Assembly (NCBI GenBank): GCA_020431945.1
Contig: JAGQHH010000356.1
Span: 1 to 12,997 of the forward strand
From: Cyanobacteria bacterium HKST-UBA02
Lineage (GTDB): Bacteria; Cyanobacteriota; Vampirovibrionia; Obscuribacterales; Obscuribacteraceae
DNA: 12,997 nucleotides
Reading direction: 5' to 3'
The notes under the pieces are model-generated. The model was not told where the DNA came from. It ran no database searches and saw only the letters and a program-made list of their open reading frames with translations. Shown here one piece after another: positions 1-6,696 of the stretch. How positions within the stretch are numbered: the stretch's first letter is position 1; every line of letters starts with the position of its first letter. The position numbers were made by a program, and so were the translations under genes.

Positions 1-298
1 AACAGGTATCAGTTCCGGCTTTCCCGGAAAGGTCCCGGTCTGGTGACCCATTTGCGGCCGGTTTAGCTGCAGGTGGGTTCCACATTCGAGATTCTCATGT
101 TCGTCCCGTTCTGGCTATCGGTATTTGAGCCTAGAAGGCATCGGTCAGGCGACGGAGCAGGCTGTTACGGCGAGGTCACGTTAATGTAACGCAGGCATCG
201 TAGATTTACGTATGCAAGCCCCCAATCGCCTTTCACGCAGGATGCCAGAGTAGATGCTCCTGGTGGTCGAGGCTGCCGTTTCTTAGGAGTTTCAAATT
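1..298. other. Leader region without a supported gene
   Basis: I see no convincing coding sequence here. Short open frames run in from the left edge (for example plus frame 1 to a TAG at 64-66), but none has a recognisable sequence, so the end of an upstream gene can be neither shown nor excluded. The right part, about 160-298, should carry the promoter and leader of the gene starting at 299. It contains two short inverted repeats (179-191 and 199-210) and the ribosome binding site AGGAG at 285-289, but no clear -35/-10 pair. Confidence 0.5.
179..210. promoter_or_regulatory. Two adjacent short inverted repeats upstream of the disordered-protein gene
   Basis: Positions 179-191 form CGTTA-ATG-TAACG, a perfect 5-bp inverted repeat with a 3-nt spacer. 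Eight bases further on, 199-210 form CGTA-GATT-TACG, a perfect 4-bp repeat. A third related half site, GTTACG, lies at 164-169. The cluster sits about 90-120 bp before the start codon, where an operator or activator site could lie. The arms are short enough to occur by chance, so a regulatory role is only an inference. Confidence 0.25.
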
Positions 299-1198
299 AT
301 GGCTAATCAATTCGCTGGCTCTGATTCTGCTATCACCACTCCGGCCAAGGGTCTCGATGGCGTGGGTACGCATGCTGCGGCAGAAGGTGTCGCCGATCTC
401 AACAAAGCCAACTTCGGCCATGTCAAAGACGCAATGACTGTCGACACATCCAAAGATCATGTAACCAACCTCCAGATCGTTGGCGACGGCAAGAGTGACA
501 ACAGTACTGCAACCGGGAACGCTTTCGAATCGAGTACCGGGGAAGGCAATACCGGCCGTAACACCGAGCAAGCCCGTGAAGGCGCCGGCGAAATTGCAGG
601 CAAGGACAACGGGGTCGGCGGCAAAGCCAAGGATGGTAAGACCGAGGGCACCGGTCAGCCGGACGGCTCGACCGAAGACTTCTCGCCCCAGAGCAAGGAT
701 GGTAGAGGCGATTCCCAGGTCAACGAGAACGGCCAGGGCGAAAGTCAGGGCGAGAGCATGACCGGCGATAACGCCAGCGGCACTAAGAGTGATGCCAGCC
801 AGGAAAACACCAAGCCGGGCGGAGACGGAACAGGCAATCCCGCCGCTGACGGCGAAGCCACCCAAAACGGCAATGGAGAGGCCACTGGCGAAGCGCAGTC
901 CCAGAGCAGCCATCAGGGCGAAGGGTCGGAAGGTACTGAAGCTCAGGCCGCTCAAGCTATGGGTAAAGACGGCGCCGACCAGGTTCCTAACGATATGAGC
1001 AATGGTGGCGAGCAGATGGGCAAGAAAGATGCTGAAGCCATAGGCGGTCAGGCAGGCTCCGACGCGGAGCAGAAAGGTGGTCCTTCGGTGGATGCCAATC
1101 CTAAGGCAGGGGCTATGGAAGAAGGCGCTCAGGCTCAGGGCCAGGCAGCTACCCAGGAAGATCATGGCACCAAGCTGGAAGGAGCCAGCGACAAGTAA
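299..1198 (+). CDS. Intrinsically disordered, low-complexity acidic protein of unknown function
   Basis: This 299-residue protein starts at an ATG 9 bases after AGGAG (285-289). It consists almost entirely of Gly, Ala, Glu, Gln, Asp, Asn, Ser, Thr and Lys. It has no Trp, Tyr or Cys and very few Leu, Ile, Val or Phe, most of these near the N-terminus. No signal peptide, membrane helix or known domain is visible. Imperfect repeats rich in Gly-Glu and Gln-Gly or Gln-Ala run through the middle and C-terminal parts. Such a composition predicts a soluble, disordered, hydrophilic chain. It resembles stress-related hydrophilins in composition only, with no recognised LEA motif. A strong terminator follows directly, so it is probably transcribed alone. 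The good ribosome binding site and terminator argue for a real gene; the function is unknown. Confidence 0.75.
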   Translation: MANQFAGSDSAITTPAKGLDGVGTHAAAEGVADLNKANFGHVKDAMTVDTSKDHVTNLQIVGDGKSDNSTATGNAFESSTGEGNTGRNTEQAREGAGEIAGKDNGVGGKAKDGKTEGTGQPDGSTEDFSPQSKDGRGDSQVNENGQGESQGESMTGDNASGTKSDASQENTKPGGDGTGNPAADGEATQNGNGEATGEAQSQSSHQGEGSEGTEAQAAQAMGKDGADQVPNDMSNGGEQMGKKDAEAIGGQAGSDAEQKGGPSVDANPKAGAMEEGAQAQGQAATQEDHGTKLEGASDK

Positions 1199-1219
1199 GC
1201 AAGTTCAAACACACAGGGG

Positions 1220-1248
1220 AAGGGTCAGGTTCTGCCTGACCCTTTTTT
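1220..1248 (+). terminator. Rho-independent terminator
   Basis: A 10-bp perfect stem (1220-1229 pairing with 1235-1244) closes a 5-nt loop and runs into six T residues (1243-1248). It lies 22 bases after the stop codon of the disordered-protein gene. On the opposite strand the hairpin has no T tail, so it should act mainly on the plus-strand transcript. Confidence 0.9.
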
Positions 1249-1263
1249 CCTTGCTTCCTTCCT

Positions 1264-1770
1264 TTAGTCCGGAAAGACTGCCCGGGCTTCGTAGATGAAG
1301 AGCGCCCGGAGCTTGTCCCAGAAGTCTCCTCCCAGCACGAAGAGACTGATCACGAAAAGAACATCGGCAGAAAGACAGACATAGAGACGAGCCGGGGAGG
1401 TGTCGGGCAGCCAGGCAGGACTGTAGGCTACGACATAGGAAGGCAGGAAAGTGAGGATCATGAGCAGAAGTCCGAGCCGGTAGCGGAATTTCGAGACGCT
1501 GCCGGAGGGAGCCATGCGCTTGAGGAGGCCCAGGACCCGGCCCATGATCAGCTCGAAGGCTTCTTTGCCCAGCACGGCGACTGCTACGAATGCCAGGATC
1601 TCGGGACCGCCTACCGAGACAAGACCGACCAGGGAAGCCTTCAACCAGGCAGGCAGGGCCGAGGCGATGATCCAGACCGAGAAAAGAGGCATGAGCAGGG
1701 ACAGGACGATCAGGGCTATGCCGCTGTAAAGCCGCCAGGGTGGAATCTTTCGGGAATTCTCGCTGCTCAT
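1264..1770 (-). CDS. Small integral membrane protein, transporter-suffix-domain-like, internally duplicated
   Basis: The 168-residue protein starts at an ATG 10 bases after AGGAG (complement of 1781-1785). It has about four hydrophobic segments in two similar halves. Each half starts with an R-x-(x)-G-hydrophobic helix, has a P-containing break, and ends in a second helix with a V-L-G-[KG]-[ED]-[AF] type motif followed by charged residues (VLGKEAFELI near residues 66-75; VLGGDFWDKL near 146-155). This matches my recollection of the 'transporter suffix domain' of small bacterial membrane proteins, here apparently present twice. The biochemical role of that family is not known to me. The gene is divergent from the kinase gene across a 172-bp spacer with several inverted repeats. 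The membrane location is firm; the family name is moderately sure. Confidence 0.75.
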   Translation of the reverse strand: MSSENSRKIPPWRLYSGIALIVLSLLMPLFSVWIIASALPAWLKASLVGLVSVGGPEILAFVAVAVLGKEAFELIMGRVLGLLKRMAPSGSVSKFRYRLGLLLMILTFLPSYVVAYSPAWLPDTSPARLYVCLSADVLFVISLFVLGGDFWDKLRALFIYEARAVFPD

Positions 1771-1793
1771 TCCGTTTTGTCTCCTCTGTTACA

Positions 1794-1809
1794 TACACGA
1801 AAACGTGTA
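1794..1809. promoter_or_regulatory. Perfect inverted repeat, candidate operator
   Basis: TACACG-AAAA-CGTGTA is a 6-bp perfect inverted repeat with a 4-nt spacer. It sits 24 bp upstream of the start codon of the minus-strand membrane protein, just ahead of its ribosome binding site. It could be an operator or a small hairpin in the 5' leader. No regulator in the window is clearly linked to it. Confidence 0.35.
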
Positions 1810-1870
1810 CTCTCATCAGGTAATTTACAGCCCGAAGCCCGGATTCTACACTAGTATTATCCATCAAAGA

Positions 1871-1905
1871 CCGGGGCAGCTTGTCCCGGCTTAATGCGCA
1901 TGCGC
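1871..1905. promoter_or_regulatory. Hairpin plus 10-bp palindrome before the kinase gene
   Basis: Positions 1871-1889 can form an 8-bp stem (one G-U pair) with a 3-nt loop. Seven bases on, 1896-1905 are the perfect palindrome GCGCATGCGC. Both lie 38-72 bp before the kinase ATG and could be leader structure or protein-binding sites. The hairpin is followed by CTTAAT rather than a T run, so it is not a typical terminator. I found no convincing promoter around it. Confidence 0.3.
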
Positions 1906-1942
1906 GAATCGGGTATATACGGGAGGAGATTTTGGACCGGCC

Positions 1943-3811
1943 ATGGAACAGAGCAAGATAGCCGCCAGCTTCAAGGAGCTCGATGCCTGGACTCAGAGTG
2001 CCAGGCAGGCTGCTGGTGGTCTTGCCGGGCAGTCTATCGCCGGGCGCTATGAGATCGTGGAGAAAATCGGTCAGGGAGGCATGGCGGCGCTCTACAAGGT
2101 CGTCGATCTGATCCTGGGAGAGCCTTTTGTCATCAAGATTATCCGGCCAGAGGTGGCTGTCAAAGAGATCAATCAGAAGCGCTTCCGGCAGGAGGCTCGC
2201 GCTGCCAGGGATCTAAATCATCCCAATATTGTGGCGGTCCATGCTTACGACATCTCGGCAGAAGGCTATCCCTATATGGTGATGGACTATGTGAACGGCT
2301 ACGATCTCGGCAAAGTGCTCAAGCTCGAGTGTCTCTCCTCCAGAGCCTTTTTCGACATTTTTACCCAGGTGACCAGTGCTCTTGTGCACGCTCATTCCCG
2401 GGGGGTGATTCACAGGGATGTGAAATCGAGCAATATTCTGATCTCTCTTTCCAAGGAAGGAAAGCTCTGGGCCAAGCTGGTCGATTTCGGTATCGCCAAG
2501 CTGATCTATCCCATGGGAGACCAGACCCAGGTGCTTACCAATGCCGGTCAGACTGTCGGCAGTCCTGCTTATATGAGTCCGGAGCAGGCCCAGGGAAAGA
2601 AAATCGACGCTCGTTCGGACATATATTCCCTGGGATGTGTCATGTTCGAGGCCATCTCCGGTCAGCTTCCTTTCAAAGGAAGCACTGCCGTGCAGCTTGC
2701 CATGCAGCATGTGAGCAAGCCGGCTCCGCCTCTGGCGCGCATCACCACTCGCTGCCCGCACAACCTTGATCGGGTGATCCAGCACTGCCTGGAGAAGAAC
2801 CCCGAGCATCGTTACCAGAATATGTTCGACCTGCGCACCGATTTGAAGCTGGTGGCCGAAGGCAAAGAGCCGCTTCTGGGGACCGGTGTCCAGGAGCAGA
2901 GCCAGGCCGGGACCAACCTTTTCGAGTTCATCAAGCGCGATAGCTATAGCGGTCTGAACTGTGTGTTCGAGGGACGTCTCTCCATCGATATCCGTCTCAA
3001 TAGTGTTCTGGAGCGGATATACGAGCTGGCTTATCCGGGCGATTCGGTCTTGAGGCTGGAATCTAGCGATCCCCTCTTTACGGGAGTGGTGCTCATCAGG
3101 GACGGCAGACGAGTGATCGGCTCGCGGATCATCGAGGAGGGCCAGCAGGGCTACCAGGCTCTCAGGCGACTCCTTACCCTTGCTGCCGGCGAGTTCAAAT
3201 ATTTCATCATCGCCAGGGATGACATCACCGCTACCGACCCGAGCTTCATTCTCAATCTCAAGCATATCCTCACACTCTATCCGGACCTGCCGGAATCGCC
3301 TTCGGATATACCTGATTCGACTTCTATGATCGCGGATGAAGGAGCCTTTCGAGAGCTCATGCAGGCCATGGAGACGGATGCTTCCCTGGATGTGGTGCCC
3401 GATGCCGGCTCGGACTCGGTCTCTGAGCTCTATGTGGAGATGGAGGGCAAGCAGGAGTCCTGGAAGCCTGTGGCGAAAGTAGCCAGTGCCAGCTCCACCC
3501 GGATATCGGCTTTCTCCGCTGATAGTGACCTCTCCGATCTGACCAGGCAGAAAGGCTCTTCTACCGCCGATCTCGCTGCTCACCAGGGGATCAGTCTTTT
3601 CTTCCATCTGCTTCTCAATGTCCTCAAGGACCGCACCATGATTCTCTGCTTCGTGACAGCCCTCGCTCTGCTCTTTCTTTCGGTCAATATACCGACTCTG
3701 CGGGCGGTGCTCTCTGAGGTGGCACCACAAGTAGTATCGTCAGGCAAAAAGAAAGATCGTCGTTACCGGCGGACGACTCAGCATGGCTGGAGCCTCTGGT
3801 TCAAGAACTGA
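1943..3811 (+). CDS. Membrane-anchored Ser/Thr protein kinase with C-terminal PATAN/DUF4388-like region
   Basis: A 622-residue Hanks-type kinase that should phosphorylate Ser/Thr on cytoplasmic proteins. The kinase domain spans about residues 36-306 and has every catalytic element: glycine loop G-Q-G-G (43-46), Lys65, Glu84, HRD (157-159) with Asn164, DFG (181-183) and S-P-E (212-214). Residues about 336-447 look like a PATAN/DUF4388 module (a repeated-helix start, then 'GVVLIRDGRRVIGSRI' and a terminal 'AAGEFKYF'), a fold linked to signalling proteins. An acidic, Ser-rich linker leads to one membrane helix (about 565-585) and a short basic tail, so nearly all of the chain is cytoplasmic. There are no PASTA repeats. 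GGGAGGAG (1921-1928) precedes the ATG by 14 bases, slightly far. The gene converges on the metalloprotease with a 6-bp gap. The kinase call is firm; the PATAN-like call is by pattern only. Confidence 0.93.
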   Translation: MEQSKIAASFKELDAWTQSARQAAGGLAGQSIAGRYEIVEKIGQGGMAALYKVVDLILGEPFVIKIIRPEVAVKEINQKRFRQEARAARDLNHPNIVAVHAYDISAEGYPYMVMDYVNGYDLGKVLKLECLSSRAFFDIFTQVTSALVHAHSRGVIHRDVKSSNILISLSKEGKLWAKLVDFGIAKLIYPMGDQTQVLTNAGQTVGSPAYMSPEQAQGKKIDARSDIYSLGCVMFEAISGQLPFKGSTAVQLAMQHVSKPAPPLARITTRCPHNLDRVIQHCLEKNPEHRYQNMFDLRTDLKLVAEGKEPLLGTGVQEQSQAGTNLFEFIKRDSYSGLNCVFEGRLSIDIRLNSVLERIYELAYPGDSVLRLESSDPLFTGVVLIRDGRRVIGSRIIEEGQQGYQALRRLLTLAAGEFKYFIIARDDITATDPSFILNLKHILTLYPDLPESPSDIPDSTSMIADEGAFRELMQAMETDASLDVVPDAGSDSVSELYVEMEGKQESWKPVAKVASASSTRISAFSADSDLSDLTRQKGSSTADLAAHQGISLFFHLLLNVLKDRTMILCFVTALALLFLSVNIPTLRAVLSEVAPQVVSSGKKKDRRYRRTTQHGWSLWFKN

Positions 3812-3817
3812 GCCCCG

Positions 3818-5518
3818 CTAACGTGCCGGCGGCGGCATGAACAGCGGCGGCTTGACTGATTTCTTTTGCTTCAGGGGCGGCGGCATGAACACCGGACGTC
3901 GTGGCGCCGGCTCGCTCTTCTTGAGAGGGGGCGGTGTGAAAAGCGGTGGTGTCAGCTTCTTCTTGAGGGGAGGCGGTATGAAAAGCGGTGGTGTCAGCTT
4001 GCCCGTATCCGGTGGTGGCGGAGGCAGGAAGGTAGGAGGAGGCAGGAATTTGATCGGCTTCTCTCCAGGGACGGGAGTTTCCTTGGCTTTGAAGTCCACT
4101 ACGGGGTGGTTTTCATAGAGGCGGGCGATGGTGGCTCTGTCCCTGCTGGTGGGGTGGCCGGTCTGCTTGGTGGACGAGCGGAAGTACATGACGTCGTAGA
4201 TCAAGGTGGAATGTCCGAGTCCCAGGGAGTGCCCGATCTCGTGCATGCAAACCGAGGCGCACTCGCCGGCTTCCACGTTCTTGTCCGGCTCGAAGCACTC
4301 GGTGGTCCGGATGGCGACTAACGCTCTGGCAATAGATCCGCCCTGACCGCCCTGATAATTTAGCCCGGTGAGCCCGGCTTTCATGCGGTGATCGTTATGG
4401 GTGCCGTCGAGGGAAGAGCTGGTCCAGTCCACGACGATGTCGGCACCGTCTTTCTTGTCCAGCAGTATGTAATTGATCTTCTTGCCTGATGCTTCGCACC
4501 AGGTGTCCAGGGATCGGATCACATAAGAGTGAAAAGCTTTCTGATAGCCCTTTACGCCATTGCCGCCTGATATGTAGATCTTCAGGGGCATAGCCTGGCT
4601 CGACCAGGTACGGGCGTGATTGCTCTCTTTGAGCTGAGTGAAATAATCCGGTCTACTGTTCTCGCTCGAGTCGAATTGTTTTTTGTCTTCGTTCAGGCTC
4701 GAGAGAAACTCCGATGCCGCCTTCCTCTGTGCCGGATCGGTCTCGAGGCTGAGATATTTATTGAGCCAGGAGATGGCATCATCGAATCTGGCAATGTCCT
4801 GGTAGGCGATGGCCAGGTTGTACATCGTGCTCCGGTCGGTGGGATCGAAACCCAGGGCTTTTTTCGCTTCGGCGATGGCTTTCTCGGTCTTGCCCGCGCG
4901 TCTGAGCGCGAAGGCCATACTTGCATGCGCTGCCGCCGAATAGTCGGAAGGATCGTATGCGATTACTTTTTGAAGACAGTTGACGGCTCGATCGTCGAGA
5001 CCGGCTTTGATGGCTTTGTCTGCCTCTTTGAGATTCTTGAAGATATTGACGCCTTTCTTGAGCTCCTGCGCTCTGTTTCGCGCTTCGCTATTGCCGGTCA
5101 TCTTTATGTATCGAGCCAGGTAGGTGTCGCACTCGTCGAATTTCTCCAGCCTGTAGAGAGAAAGCGCTACGCTATAAACGGCCGATTCGCAGGCGGCGTC
5201 GAATTTGAGAGCAGCTTTCCCCTCGGATAGAGCGTTCTCGTATTCCTTGAGATTCTGATAGCAAATGGCCATGTCGGCATGCACTTCCGCAGAGTAGGAA
5301 GTGGGATCGTCCCTGGCTGCGGTCTTGAGCAGGTCGAGAGCTTCCCTGTAGCGATTGGACCGCATCAGGCTGTTGGCTCTGCCACAGAGGTCGTAGATAT
5401 TCTTCTCGACCTGATAGGGCTTGAGCAAATCACGAGCATCCGCCGTCGACGCCGGACCTGTGATTCCGGTGCCGAGCAGGACGGTGATAAGGAGATAGAC
5501 GATTTTTGATCGCAACAA
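3818..5518 (-). CDS. Secreted TPR-matrixin zinc metalloprotease with proline-rich repeat tail
   Basis: This 566-residue protein has an N-terminal signal peptide (hydrophobic 6-20, likely cut after ADA near 28). About six tetratricopeptide repeats (42-74, 76-109, 111-143, 160-191, 195-227, 230-262) precede a matrixin-like peptidase domain (about 300-475). The zinc motif H426-E-I-G-H430-S-L-G-L-G-H436 is complete, and Met444 sits where the Met-turn of metzincins is expected. The tail (about 490-566) consists of Pro-rich repeats and is strongly basic. It should act outside the cytoplasm as an endopeptidase, with the TPRs binding partners or substrate. No propeptide cysteine switch is obvious. 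The only in-frame start before the signal peptide is TTG (5518; a second TTG follows at 5515), since an in-frame stop lies upstream at 5546-5548. No good ribosome binding site is visible. Confidence 0.9.
   Translation of the reverse strand: MLRSKIVYLLITVLLGTGITGPASTADARDLLKPYQVEKNIYDLCGRANSLMRSNRYREALDLLKTAARDDPTSYSAEVHADMAICYQNLKEYENALSEGKAALKFDAACESAVYSVALSLYRLEKFDECDTYLARYIKMTGNSEARNRAQELKKGVNIFKNLKEADKAIKAGLDDRAVNCLQKVIAYDPSDYSAAAHASMAFALRRAGKTEKAIAEAKKALGFDPTDRSTMYNLAIAYQDIARFDDAISWLNKYLSLETDPAQRKAASEFLSSLNEDKKQFDSSENSRPDYFTQLKESNHARTWSSQAMPLKIYISGGNGVKGYQKAFHSYVIRSLDTWCEASGKKINYILLDKKDGADIVVDWTSSSLDGTHNDHRMKAGLTGLNYQGGQGGSIARALVAIRTTECFEPDKNVEAGECASVCMHEIGHSLGLGHSTLIYDVMYFRSSTKQTGHPTSRDRATIARLYENHPVVDFKAKETPVPGEKPIKFLPPPTFLPPPPPDTGKLTPPLFIPPPLKKKLTPPLFTPPPLKKSEPAPRRPVFMPPPLKQKKSVKPPLFMPPPAR
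3824..3997 (-). repeat. Tandem repeats encoding the Pro-rich tail of the metalloprotease
   Basis: Four copies of a 13-16-residue unit of the form P-P-L-F-x-P-P-P-L-K-K or close to it end the metalloprotease (residues 508-565). Two neighbouring units are 42 bp apart and share an exact 22-bp stretch (3937-3958 and 3979-4000), pointing to recent duplication. A further F-L-P-P-P pair lies just upstream in the protein. The Pro/Lys make-up suggests an extended, surface-binding stalk. Confidence 0.8.
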
Positions 5519-5566
5519 AGCTTGAGGCTCTCGAGACGCTTTTATTTAGTGCCACATTCAAGCTTT
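5517..5566. promoter_or_regulatory. Inverted repeat in the divergent promoter region
   Basis: A perfect 9-bp inverted repeat (5517-5525 and 5558-5566; each arm contains AAGCTT) is separated by 32 bp of AT-richer sequence. The left arm overlaps the TTG start of the metalloprotease. The spacer 5519-5688 separates two divergent genes and must hold both promoters. An AT-rich stretch with CATAAT at 5601-5606 could be a -10 box for the plus-strand operon, but I see no matching -35 box. Confidence 0.3.
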
Positions 5567-5688
5567 CTCTAAAGCTCGCAAAAGGTCATCTTAAGGAACT
5601 CATAATACATATTTGGTTTCCAGACCTGCTCCAGCGGGTATCTATTTTCTCAAGTGGCATTTTCAGAAAGTGGAGGTCGAGGCCAGGC

Positions 5689-6330
5689 ATGGCGGATAGC
5701 GTTACCAGTACCAAGAAGTCTGACTTCGTAAGAGCTTTTCTGGATCTGTTCATTCTCGGTCTGCTCCTGGTAGCAGCCTGTTTTGGCGGTTACTGGTGGG
5801 GACTGCATGAACGTCTGGCTCCCATCGAGGCAGTGGCACCGGGCACTCCCGGAGCGATTACCCAGAGCCAGCTCACCCAGGCACAGCCCAGTCAGACTGC
5901 CAGACCCGGGGATGCGAGCGCCAGCGAGAGCAAGCCCGGCGAAAAGACACAGTCCGATAAGCCATCGGAGAGTCCGTCCAAAACATCCGCTAAGTACTGG
6001 CTGGTTTCATCCGGTACCGACTACACCGGTTATTCCATCACGGTCTCGGTCAATGGCGAGCAGGTAGACAACTTTTTCGGTCCCGGCAAGATCGTGGATG
6101 TCACCAGTCACGTGAATAGTGGAGACAACAGTATCACTTTCGATGCCAAGCAGCTTGGACAGGACTACAATCGGCACAGCGGCGAGAGCAAGTCGATTCT
6201 CTCGGTCAAGCTCGTCTCCGGTTCTAAGATAAGCGAGGACTTCAAGCCTGCGGATGTCGCCCTGGGCTACTCGCGCAATGCCGCTGAAAGTCAGGACTTC
6301 AACGACACGATGCATTTCACCGCCAAATAG
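5689..6330 (+). CDS. Single-pass membrane protein with extracytoplasmic beta-rich domain, unknown function
   Basis: The frame is open from 5506, but I place the start at ATG 5689 because GGAGG (5672-5676) lies 12 bases upstream. The longer form would also run through the divergent spacer and lack export-like order. The 213-residue product has a short charged N-terminus, one membrane helix (about 16-38), a Gln/Ser/Pro/Lys-rich linker (about 50-102) and a globular domain (about 103-213). That domain alternates short hydrophobic strands and contains 'VNGEQV' followed by 'VDVTSHVNSGDNSITF'. This order recalls galactose-binding-like jelly-roll domains (D-[IV]-T-x-x-[LV]-x-x-G-x-N-x-I), so carbohydrate or ligand binding is possible but unproven. 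It is the first gene of the probable operon with the MlaE/MCE genes. Confidence 0.7.
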   Translation: MADSVTSTKKSDFVRAFLDLFILGLLLVAACFGGYWWGLHERLAPIEAVAPGTPGAITQSQLTQAQPSQTARPGDASASESKPGEKTQSDKPSESPSKTSAKYWLVSSGTDYTGYSITVSVNGEQVDNFFGPGKIVDVTSHVNSGDNSITFDAKQLGQDYNRHSGESKSILSVKLVSGSKISEDFKPADVALGYSRNAAESQDFNDTMHFTAK

Positions 6331-6332
6331 AA

Positions 6333-6647
6333 ATGAAAGCAAAAGGCATATTCATCTCCACCCTGCTGATCTTAGACACCTTCCTGGTGTCGTATTACGC
6401 AGGCGTGCATGGGCGCACAGTGAAGGTTATCGATCCGGCACTGCCGGCGGTGCAGCCTGCCGAGTCTGAGAAAGAGAAAGAGACGGCAAAGAAGAGCGAA
6501 GAGCCGGCCAAGAAGTCAGACGAAAAATCCGGGGACAAATCCGCAAAGGCTGCGAAGAAGAAATCTCCAGACAAGAAAGAGCCGGCCAAGAAAACGTCGA
6601 CGGCCAAGAGCAAGAAAAAGAGCAAGAAAACCTCCAGAGGCAAGTAG
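6333..6647 (+). CDS. Small membrane-anchored Lys-rich protein, unknown function
   Basis: The 104-residue protein starts at an ATG 2 bases after the preceding stop codon, without its own clear ribosome binding site, so translational coupling is likely. One membrane helix (about 5-23) is followed by 'YYAGVHGR' and a short linker. The rest, from about residue 45, is an extremely Lys/Glu/Ser/Ala-rich disordered tail with a repeated A-K-K-[ST] pattern. The tail becomes purely basic at its end, fit to bind acidic lipids, peptidoglycan polymers or nucleic acid. The residues after the helix resemble those of the preceding protein (YWWGLHER), suggesting that both share an anchor. No known family recognised. 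Confidence 0.7.
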   Translation: MKAKGIFISTLLILDTFLVSYYAGVHGRTVKVIDPALPAVQPAESEKEKETAKKSEEPAKKSDEKSGDKSAKAAKKKSPDKKEPAKKTSTAKSKKKSKKTSRGK

Positions 6648-6675
6648 TCGTCTGTTGTAAAGCCCTTGTCTACTG

Positions 6676-6696
6676 TTTTACTTCTTAAAGGTAAAA
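6676..6696 (+). promoter_or_regulatory. Hairpin covering the ribosome binding site of the permease gene
   Basis: TTTTAC (6676-6681) pairs perfectly with GTAAAA (6691-6696), extendable by one G-U and one A-U pair. The hairpin encloses the ribosome binding site AAAGG (6687-6691) and reaches into the ATG at 6696. In RNA this could lower initiation unless ribosomes leaving the upstream gene, or a factor, open it. The stem is AT-rich and weak. Confidence 0.35.

Noticed and set aside
233..1165. A 310-codon open frame on the minus strand opposite the disordered-protein gene, hydrophobic and membrane-like
   Set aside because: Its codons lie exactly opposite the sense codons, so stops would need sense TTA, CTA or TCA. 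The sense protein has almost no Leu and avoids TCA, which leaves the mirror frame open by composition.
1871..1889. The hairpin before the kinase as a terminator
   Set aside because: No T run follows on the plus strand, and no upstream plus-strand gene would need it there.
2213..3730. A 505-codon open frame on the minus strand inside the kinase gene
   Set aside because: It is also in codon register with the kinase, whose codon use avoids TTA, CTA and TCA. The translation shows no domain, while the kinase motifs on the other strand are complete.
4616..5230. A 204-codon plus-strand open frame opposite the metalloprotease
   Set aside because: The minus strand encodes clear TPR repeats and a signal peptide here; the plus frame has no recognisable features or ribosome binding site.
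5506..5688. A 61-residue N-terminal extension of the first gene of the MCE cluster
   Set aside because: It would overlap the divergent gene's start and fill the only promoter space. The good ribosome binding site at 5672-5676 points to ATG 5689.
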